Origin: Actinomycetota bacterium
Lineage (GTDB): Bacteria; Actinomycetota; Actinomycetes; Streptosporangiales; Streptosporangiaceae
DNA: 5,468 bases
Assembly: GCA_003161205.1 (NCBI GenBank)
Contig: PMOU01000538.1
Coordinates: 1-5,468, forward strand
Direction of reading: 5' to 3'
Part shown: one piece after another, positions 1 to 3,869 of the stretch
Position numbering within the stretch: the first letter of the stretch is position 1
How the letters are laid out: every line of letters begins with the position of its first letter
Made by a program: the position numbers and the translations under genes
The notes under the pieces: model-generated
What the model saw: only the letters and a program-made list of their open reading frames with translations
Database searches by the model: none
What the model was told of the DNA's origin: nothing

Positions 1-173
1 ACGCGCCGCCGGGCCCATGAGGCGGCCACGGCAAAGCCGACGTCGCCGTCCGCGGACCCGCGGCTGACCTGCTCCTCGTCCTGACACGCCGCCTGCCACC
101 CTCGACTCCCGGCGTGGAAATCCTCGGCCAGCAGGCCCTGCTCGCGCACTGGCTCCAGCACACCCCGTTCTGA
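1..173 (+). pseudogene. Maleylpyruvate isomerase (MDMPI) family protein, C-terminal fragment, interrupted
   Basis: The frame open from base 21 to the TGA at 171-173 encodes 50 residues. It contains HGKADVAVRGPAADLLLVL and ends in HWLQHTPF. This is the usual C-terminal end of actinobacterial maleylpyruvate isomerase family, mycothiol-dependent (DinB-like/MDMPI_C) proteins, in which an AD-x-x-VRGPAxDLLLVL strand-helix and a terminal HWLxHTxF are common. Substrates of most paralogues are unknown. The same frame has a TGA at 18-20, only 17 bases from the window edge. Another frame (bases 13-36) reads AHEAATAK, which could be the authentic upstream sequence if a frameshift lies around 20-40. Either way the gene looks interrupted, although the decisive upstream part lies outside the window. 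The family call rests on remembered motifs, not a search. Confidence 0.65.
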
Positions 174-245
174 CAGATCCACGATCCAAGCCATCCGCGC
201 CTCGCAGCGGCACGGGCTGCCCTGGTGCCGGGGGAGATGCTCGCG

Positions 246-272
246 GGGCCGGCCTGGATCGCCTGCCGGCCC
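246..272. terminator. GC-rich stem-loop between convergent genes
   Basis: GGGCCGGC at 246-253 is perfectly complementary to GCCGGCCC at 265-272, with an 11-nt loop. It lies in the 154-bp gap between the plus-strand MDMPI fragment (ends 173) and the minus-strand 72-residue gene (ends 328), where a two-way terminator would be expected. No T-tract follows on either strand, so an intrinsic terminator is only a suggestion. GC-rich DNA yields such stems by chance. Confidence 0.3.
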
Positions 273-327
273 GGCGGCTGTGTGCGCTTGGTCTTCCGGC
301 GGGGTCGGTCCTCCGGATCTGGGCAGG

Positions 328-546
328 TCAGGCTTGTTGCGCGGACGGTTCTACCGCCTCGATGTCGTCAGCCACCTTCCGCAAGAACGCGGCGAGGGGG
401 AAGCGGATCACGGCCGCATGGTTGCCGTTCACCTCGGTCATGCGGATCTCGGGGACTATCTCGCCGATGCAGGTTTCCTCGGTCGTCCCGATCCTGAGGT
501 AGACCCGGATGGGGTCCTGAGGCTCGCCGGGGGTGGGGGTTGTCAT
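328..546 (-). CDS. Small hypothetical protein, 72 aa, last gene of a minus-strand mini-operon
   Basis: The 72-residue product is soluble, with no signal peptide or membrane span. A disordered Pro/Thr-rich N-terminus (MTTPTPGEPQDP) precedes a strand-rich stretch (IRVYLRIG, CIGEIVPEI, AAVIRF) and a C-terminal helix (PLAAFLRKVADDIEAVE). Small proteins with this pattern, an isoleucine/valine-rich sheet followed by an AAFLR-x-x-AD-x-IE helix, occur in actinomycete accessory loci, but I know of no assigned function. The start is well supported: GAGGAG at 555-560 lies 8 nt upstream of the ATG, and the ATG overlaps the stop of the preceding gene (ATGA), implying translational coupling. Base 328 ends the gene with TGA. 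The opposite strand is also open over this stretch, but those products are Arg/Pro-rich shadows. Confidence 0.65.
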   Translation of the reverse strand: MTTPTPGEPQDPIRVYLRIGTTEETCIGEIVPEIRMTEVNGNHAAVIRFPLAAFLRKVADDIEAVEPSAQQA

Positions 547-722
547 CGGATCAGCTCCTCATGGACGTAGAGCGCGGTAAGGCTGCGAACCGGAACAGGA
601 AATCGGGAGACGAGCGACAAGACCGCGGCGGCAGGCACGAAGACAACCAGGGCCAGGGGCCGGGCAAGTCGATGCCAGCCATGAAGGCGTTGAAAGGCCA
701 TCTGGATCAGGCGCGTCCGCAT
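543..722 (-). CDS. Small single-span membrane protein, 59 aa, hypothetical
   Basis: Read on the minus strand, an ATG at 722-720 opens a 59-codon frame ending in TGA at 545-543. The product has a basic N-terminus (MRTRLIQMAFQRLHGWHRLARP), then one hydrophobic stretch at about residues 22-38 (LALVVFVPAAAVLSLVS), then a short tail ending YVHEELIR. This suggests one membrane span with the N-terminus inside. Its stop overlaps the next gene's ATG as ATGA. Its start lies 4 nt after the stop of the preceding remnant, which is the spacing expected of a real operon. A possible ribosome site, GGGAG, lies about 9 nt upstream inside the preceding frame. A second in-frame ATG is codon 8. I do not recognise the family. 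The call rests on context and hydrophobicity. Confidence 0.5.
   Translation of the reverse strand: MRTRLIQMAFQRLHGWHRLARPLALVVFVPAAAVLSLVSRFPVPVRSLTALYVHEELIR
555..560 (-). promoter_or_regulatory. Ribosome binding site of the 72-aa gene
   Basis: GAGGAG on the minus strand, 8 nt before the ATG at 546-544. It sits inside the 3' end of the upstream 59-codon gene. It settles the start of the 72-aa gene and supports reading the two genes as a coupled pair. Confidence 0.6.
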
Positions 723-726
723 TCCT

Positions 727-852
727 TCAGTCTCCCTGCTCTCGCCGCAGATAGGCGCGTGCTGGCTCGTAGATCGTGCCGCTGGCCGGCTCGTCGGCCT
801 CCTCTAGAGTGACCCAGCGCAGGGCTGCCGCTCCGCTGTAATCGGCTGGCCC
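727..852 (-). pseudogene. C-terminal remnant of an unrecognised gene (41 aa, no start)
   Basis: On the minus strand the frame between a TGA at 855-853 and a TGA at 729-727 reads 41 residues with a natural protein-like composition: ADYSGAAALRWVTLEEADE, then PASGTIYEPARAYLRREQGD. It has no ATG, GTG or TTG start, and its stop lies 4 nt before the 59-aa gene. The simplest reading is the tail of a formerly complete first gene of the operon, whose head was lost at a junction near 853-893 where the integrase remnant now abuts. I do not recognise the family. It overlaps the out-of-frame tail of the integrase ORF, so only one of the two can be the old coding frame here. This one looks better because the integrase frame has lost family resemblance by then. 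Confidence 0.4.
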
Positions 853-1070
853 TCAGCCAGGAGGGCGGCAGGCGACAGAGACGAGGTGAACACTGGGTCC
901 AGGCCGCGCTCAACGCACCAGGCCAGGTAGCAACGGAGGTCGGATTCGGTGTGCTCGCGGGACGTGCCCTTGAAGCGGGCCAGGTACGCGGCCACTGCCA
1001 GCCGCAGTTGGTCAGTAAACGGCACCGCGGGGTCGGAGGCCACAGAGGCCAGCTCGGTGAAGGTCATCAT
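804..1070 (-). pseudogene. Tyrosine recombinase/phage integrase, N-terminal remnant
   Basis: From the ATG at 1070-1068 (an ATG also follows at 1067) the minus strand encodes 88 residues. Residues 1-59 match the N-terminal SAM-like, core-DNA-binding domain of actinobacterial XerC-like integrases. The recognisable elements are LAVAAYLARFKGTSREHTE and SDLRCYLAWCVERGLDP. In intact relatives about 250 more residues follow, including the catalytic domain with the R-K-H-R-H-Y residues. Here the resemblance stops at about base 894. The next 29 residues (VFTSSLSPAALLAEG onward) are unlike the family and end at a stop at 804. No catalytic residue is left, so the protein cannot recombine DNA. A possible ribosome site, AAGG, lies at 1081-1078. 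This marks a former integrative element or phage. The family call is from memory of the conserved N-terminal sequence. Confidence 0.7.
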
Positions 1071-1111
1071 GCCGTGACCTTGCAGCGGCCTGTGCTTTCT
1101 GCCAATCCCCC

Positions 1112-1121
1112 GGCATATGCC
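1112..1121. other. 10-bp perfect palindrome GGCATATGCC
   Basis: A perfect dyad lies in the 163-bp gap between the divergent integrase remnant (start 1070) and hicB (start 1234). It is 41 bp upstream of the integrase ATG. It could be an operator left from the element, but a 10-bp palindrome also arises easily by chance and no second copy was seen. Confidence 0.2.
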
Positions 1122-1197
1122 ACGAATCGGCTTGCATGGGCATCCCCGGCGGAGAGTAGGCGCTGCTGGCACGAGGTAGCCGTCGAGATCTGCAGGT

Positions 1198-1203
1198 TAG
1201 GAT
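1198..1203 (+). promoter_or_regulatory. Possible -10 element of hicB
   Basis: TAGGAT fits the actinobacterial TANNNT -10 pattern and would start transcription about 25 bp before the hicB ATG. No convincing -35 box lies 16-18 bp upstream, so this is weak. Confidence 0.25.
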
Positions 1204-1218
1204 GTAGGTACTGTCGCG

Positions 1219-1224
1219 AAGGAG
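1219..1224 (+). promoter_or_regulatory. Ribosome binding site of hicB
   Basis: AAGGAG with a 9-nt spacer to the ATG at 1234. It fixes the start of the antitoxin gene. Confidence 0.6.
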
Positions 1225-1233
1225 CCGACCGCA

Positions 1234-1443
1234 ATGACCCGCGCTGTGCATGTCCCGTACACCGTCGAGCAGGACGAGGACGGCATCTGGTGCGCTCATG
1301 CGCAATTGCGTCCGGGCGTGGGGGCCAACGGCGAGGGCGACACAGCAAATGCTGCCGTCGCGGACTTGCGCGAGGCACTCCAAGCCCTGATCGCGGAGTT
1401 CGGCGCTCCCGAAGAGCTCACTGTCATGGTCGACGTGGCCTGA
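1234..1443 (+). CDS. hicB: HicB-family type II antitoxin, 69 aa
   Basis: The 69-residue product has the short HicB fold pattern: a first strand VPYTVEQDEDGIWCAHA, a turn with the LRPGV and GEGDT elements, a helix AVADLREALQALIAEFG, and a last strand EELTVMVDVA. HicB antitoxins bind and block HicA, a small double-stranded-RNA-binding-fold ribonuclease that degrades mRNA. The short actinobacterial type has no evident separate DNA-binding domain, so any autoregulation would differ from that of longer HicB proteins. The stop overlaps the ATG of a HicA-like start (TGATG), the normal hicBA arrangement in actinomycetes. That toxin frame is cut to 21 codons here, so the antitoxin looks orphaned. All visible family features of HicB are intact. 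Confidence 0.85.
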   Translation: MTRAVHVPYTVEQDEDGIWCAHAQLRPGVGANGEGDTANAAVADLREALQALIAEFGAPEELTVMVDVA

Positions 1444-1508
1444 TGCCGCCAGTACCGTCCATCCGCGGCGAACGGGTTGTCCGCGCTTTAGAGACGCTAG
1501 ACCGATGA
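1443..1508 (+). pseudogene. hicA: HicA toxin, truncated after 21 codons
   Basis: The ATG overlaps the hicB stop by one base (TGATG). The 21 residues MPPVPSIRGERVVRALETLDR match the HicA N-terminus, whose usual form is MPPLPxxSGRxVVRALExxGF. A TGA at 1506-1508 ends the frame exactly as a 7-bp tandem repeat begins. A full HicA is about 60-80 residues and needs the GSH catalytic histidine segment that follows this helix, so the toxin activity should be lost. After the repeat, the same frame reads RTSNVRHAEPD (1536-1568). This is faintly like the HicA GSH-x-x-x-RHPD region, but too short to rely on. The identification depends on position as much as on sequence. Confidence 0.65.
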
Positions 1509-1530
1509 GCCATGAGCCATGAGCCATGAG
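1505..1530 (+). repeat. 7-bp tandem repeat (ATGAGCC), 3.7 copies
   Basis: Three perfect copies of ATGAGCC (1505-1511, 1512-1518, 1519-1525) are followed by ATGAG (1526-1530). The hicA frame stops within the first unit. Such short perfect arrays usually arise by replication slippage and may mark the point where hicA was broken. Confidence 0.9.
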
Positions 1531-1574
1531 GGCTGCGAACGTCCAACGTGCGACACGCAGAACCTGACTGACCG

Positions 1575-1630
1575 TATCAGAATACAGATTGGCGTTCTCT
1601 GTTTTATGGGTTCATTCTGTGTTCGAAGAG
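1575..1630 (+). promoter_or_regulatory. AT-rich leader, possible promoter region of the 574-aa membrane protein
   Basis: Bases 1561-1620 contain 25 G or C in 60 (42%), by far the lowest value among the stretches I counted. They lie directly upstream of the ribosome site at 1639. A promoter is likely in this 140-bp gap, but I could not pick a -35/-10 pair with confidence. Confidence 0.3.
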
Positions 1631-1638
1631 ATTCATCC

Positions 1639-1644
1639 GGGAGG
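1639..1644 (+). promoter_or_regulatory. Ribosome binding site that decides the start of the 574-aa gene
   Basis: GGGAGG lies 4 nt before the ATG at 1649. It favours this ATG over the in-frame TTG at 1589, which has no comparable site and lies within the AT-rich leader. Confidence 0.65.
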
Positions 1645-1648
1645 CGAA

Positions 1649-3373
1649 ATGAGACGGAGACTGCCGGCAGGGGTGCACCATGAGTTGAATTCTGCGGGTC
1701 TGGCGCCTTGGCCCATTCCTGCCGTCGTTGACTTGCGGGAAGTTCAGAGGGATCCAGGGGCGCGTTGTTGCCGGGAGTGCGGGCGCAGGCTTCTGCTCCT
1801 TCTTCTGCAGTCCAACACGTGGATTTCGCGTCGGGTAGAGCATGTTAGCTTCCGCGACGACAGGTCCGTGGTGCGGCGTGTGACCGCCGAGTTTTACGTG
1901 CCCGAGCAGGCGCCGATCTTCCGCGGGGAGGATGGTCAGGACTATAGTCTTGTCCCACTATCGGTGATGCGCCGCAAGACCCTGGTCAATTTTCAGATAC
2001 GCGACGCCGAGGACAGGCCCGTGGCAATGCCTTCGCTGCGCCAGAACCAGGCGATCACCGAGTCGCTGCTCCTCGCGTGCGCCGATGCCGCGAAGGCGGG
2101 ACGCAGCAGCCATAGCCCTGAGAGTCGGCAGCAAATCGAGGCCTTTGTTCACCGCGTCGTCAGCGGTTCGCAGCGGGAACTCTTTGACGTTTACGACTCG
2201 CTGGAACACGGTCGCGAGCCGACGGCCGTCCGGGAGCTCGCCGCGCAACCGGGGTTCAAGGCCATCCTTGACCGGATGGCCGACGGCTTTGTTCTTTGGG
2301 TGATGATCCCCTCTGACGGGCACCGGCGACGCGTGCTGACATTTTCGTGCGACGAGCCGTTGTACTTGCACTATCGAGAGCCTGGCCACAAGAAGGGCAA
2401 TCACAAGTCCGGTAGCGAGACGGATACGTATGAGCTAGGGAAAACGCTGAAGCCCTGGCGCCTTGCAGTCTTGGGCTCAGCGCTCGGTTTGATGCCGACG
2501 CGAATTCAATTTCCGGTGCCTGGGGCAGAGAATGCCGCCAGCTTCCACTTCGAGATCGACGCCCCCAAAGGGGTGCAGATAGTCGAAGCAAGTTTGCTGG
2601 CCGGGCCTCCGGGCGGGGCGAGTCCAGCTTTCGATCGCGTACAAGGCTGCTTCCCGACTGTAGGCTTGCATGTCATCGAAGTGCCGAATGGATCGCTGTC
2701 GAGAGCTCAGATCGGCCTGCAGGTGGCCAACCGCGGTTGGCTGTTGACCTCCATGTTTTCCTGTTGGGCCGTTTTTGGGTTCCTGCTCGCTTTCGCTATA
2801 CACCGTACTGCACTTAAGCTGACCGGTGACCTGCCAGTTGTTATTCTGATCGCTCTCGCTGCTGCGGTAGCAGGCTTCGTCGCGCAGTCCGATGCACATG
2901 GACTGGCAGCGCATCTCTTGAAGTGGGTGCGCTCACTAGCTCTTATCGCTGCTGCCCTGCCGCTAATTGCCATGACCTTCATCGCCTTCGAAGCAGCAGC
3001 CCCCACCCACGTCGGCCCTGCCCTGTGGTCGGCAGTGGGTTTCAGCGGGGCCATAGCGTCGCTTCTCCTTGCCGTATGCTGCCGCTCTTGGTGGCATCAG
3101 CAAAAGAGTGTCCTATCCCCCTGGGAGCAGGATCGTAAACTCCGCGTGTTCCCATCCCCGCCAAATCAATTCGAGCTCGCTGAAGAAGAATACCATTACA
3201 ACAAACCTGCCATGCGCGTGAATACCGCCGAGGGGTGGCACAGGGATTTTCAGTTGAACAAAGAATCCGAAAAAGAATTGATTGCAGGTCTTCGTCGGCC
3301 ACTCAGTCATGTCAGGTATAGTGCTAATGTCCACCCGTCCTGGCGAATTTTACGGCACATAGGCTTGAGGTAG
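1649..3373 (+). CDS. Uncharacterised 574-aa protein with four C-terminal transmembrane segments
   Basis: From the ATG at 1649 the product is 574 residues. Residues 1-55 are basic and include CCREC (40-44) and a six-leucine run (48-53). A mixed strand/helix soluble region of about 300 residues follows. It includes RRVEHVSFRDDRSVVRRVT, SLVPLSVMRRKTLVNFQIRD and LRQNQAITESLL, then a second part with LTFSCDEPLYLHY (230-242) and FHFEIDAPKGVQIVEASL (299-316). Four hydrophobic segments lie at about 363-384, 395-413, 428-449 and 458-477. A charged tail of about 97 residues (KESEKELIAGLRR) ends the protein. There is no signal peptide, so the large N-terminal part is probably cytosolic, anchored by the four spans. 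No catalytic motif, Walker box or kinase signature was seen. The pattern is reminiscent of unnamed actinobacterial membrane proteins. GC is lower than in recN (57% at 2401-2460 and 52% at 3181-3240, against 77% at 4381-4440), suggesting transfer or relaxed selection. Confidence 0.8.
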   Translation: MRRRLPAGVHHELNSAGLAPWPIPAVVDLREVQRDPGARCCRECGRRLLLLLLQSNTWISRRVEHVSFRDDRSVVRRVTAEFYVPEQAPIFRGEDGQDYSLVPLSVMRRKTLVNFQIRDAEDRPVAMPSLRQNQAITESLLLACADAAKAGRSSHSPESRQQIEAFVHRVVSGSQRELFDVYDSLEHGREPTAVRELAAQPGFKAILDRMADGFVLWVMIPSDGHRRRVLTFSCDEPLYLHYREPGHKKGNHKSGSETDTYELGKTLKPWRLAVLGSALGLMPTRIQFPVPGAENAASFHFEIDAPKGVQIVEASLLAGPPGGASPAFDRVQGCFPTVGLHVIEVPNGSLSRAQIGLQVANRGWLLTSMFSCWAVFGFLLAFAIHRTALKLTGDLPVVILIALAAAVAGFVAQSDAHGLAAHLLKWVRSLALIAAALPLIAMTFIAFEAAAPTHVGPALWSAVGFSGAIASLLLAVCCRSWWHQQKSVLSPWEQDRKLRVFPSPPNQFELAEEEYHYNKPAMRVNTAEGWHRDFQLNKESEKELIAGLRRPLSHVRYSANVHPSWRILRHIGLR

Positions 3374-3431
3374 GGCACCGTACCGATGTATATGCGTCGG
3401 CTGGCGGTCGGGGGCGGGGGCCGCTGGACGG

Positions 3432-3466
3432 GCACCGATAACACCGTGACCGAGACGGCTCGGTGC
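3432..3466. terminator. Nested stem-loop between convergent genes, candidate two-way terminator
   Basis: GCACCGA (3432-3438) pairs perfectly with TCGGTGC (3460-3466). Inside it CCGT (3444-3447) can pair with ACGG (3455-3458). An alternative short hairpin, ACCGAG-acgg-CTCGGT, occupies 3449-3464. The structure starts directly after the stop of the S4-protein gene (minus strand, ends 3467) and 58 bp after the stop of the 574-aa gene (plus strand, ends 3373). No T-run follows, as is common for actinobacterial terminators. Function is inferred from position and structure. Confidence 0.45.
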
Positions 3467-3847
3467 TCAGCGGGCCGGACGCCCGAGCAGTTTGTCGATA
3501 TTGCGGCGCTCGCGCTTGGTCGGACGGCCCGCGCCGCGCTCGCGAGCAGCCACCACGACGATCTCCTCGCGGGGCGGAGGGGGCGGGCTATTGTCGATAT
3601 AGCACTCCGCGGCGACCGGCGCGCCGGCCCGCTTGGCGATCACCCGCACGACGACCACGATGCGCTCGCGGCCGTCCTGGCGCAGCCGCACCTCATCACC
3701 GGCCCGGACCGGATGCGCGGGTTTGACCCGGATCCCGTTGACCCTGACGTGCCCGGCCCGGCAGGCGCTGGACGCGGCCGAGCGGGTCTTGGCCAGCCGC
3801 ACCGACCAGATCCAGCTGTCCACCCGCCCCGTCTGATCACCGGCCAC
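3467..3847 (-). CDS. S4-domain RNA-binding protein, Hsp15-like, 126 aa
   Basis: The product starts with an S4 RNA-binding domain at about residues 8-56: RVDSWIWSVRLAKTRSAA, then CRAGHVRVNG and KPAHPVRAGDEVRL. This matches the Hsp15 (HslR) family. In E. coli Hsp15 (133 aa) binds 50S subunits carrying a stalled peptidyl-tRNA and helps recycle them. The basic C-terminal GRPTKRERRNIDKLLG resembles the Hsp15 tail (RRPDKKERR). A five-proline run at residues 88-92 separates the two. I chose the GTG at 3847-3845, 22 bp after the recN stop. A second GTG at 3823-3821 would give 118 aa and still keep the S4 domain. Neither has a well-spaced ribosome site. Longer readings up to 3979 overlap recN and are unlike the family. 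It is probably co-transcribed with recN. Confidence 0.88.
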   Translation of the reverse strand: MAGDQTGRVDSWIWSVRLAKTRSAASSACRAGHVRVNGIRVKPAHPVRAGDEVRLRQDGRERIVVVVRVIAKRAGAPVAAECYIDNSPPPPPREEIVVVAARERGAGRPTKRERRNIDKLLGRPAR

Positions 3848-3869
3848 TCCGCCACTGTAATGCGGCGGA

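Noticed and set aside
280..570. Plus-strand frames opposite the 72-aa gene
   Set aside because: They lack ribosome sites and have biased composition. The minus-strand gene has GAGGAG at 8 nt and an operon overlap.
951..1508. 185-codon plus-strand frame spanning the integrase remnant and hicB
   Set aside because: It is antisense to the integrase-like sequence and out of frame with hicB. Its last 21 codons coincide with the hicA start only because they share a frame.
1505..1530. Phase-variation switch of hicA through the 7-bp repeat
   Set aside because: The stop lies inside the first repeat unit, so gain or loss of further units does not reopen the frame. No HicA-like continuation was found in any frame downstream beyond one weak 11-residue resemblance.
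1589..1648. Upstream TTG start giving the membrane protein 20 more residues
   Set aside because: The TTG has no ribosome site and lies in the 42% GC leader, while GGGAGG precedes the ATG at 1649.
3402..3424. G-quadruplex in the G-rich stretch after the membrane protein gene
   Set aside because: There are only two long G-runs, with short GG pairs beside them. This falls short of four runs of three and is unremarkable at this GC content.
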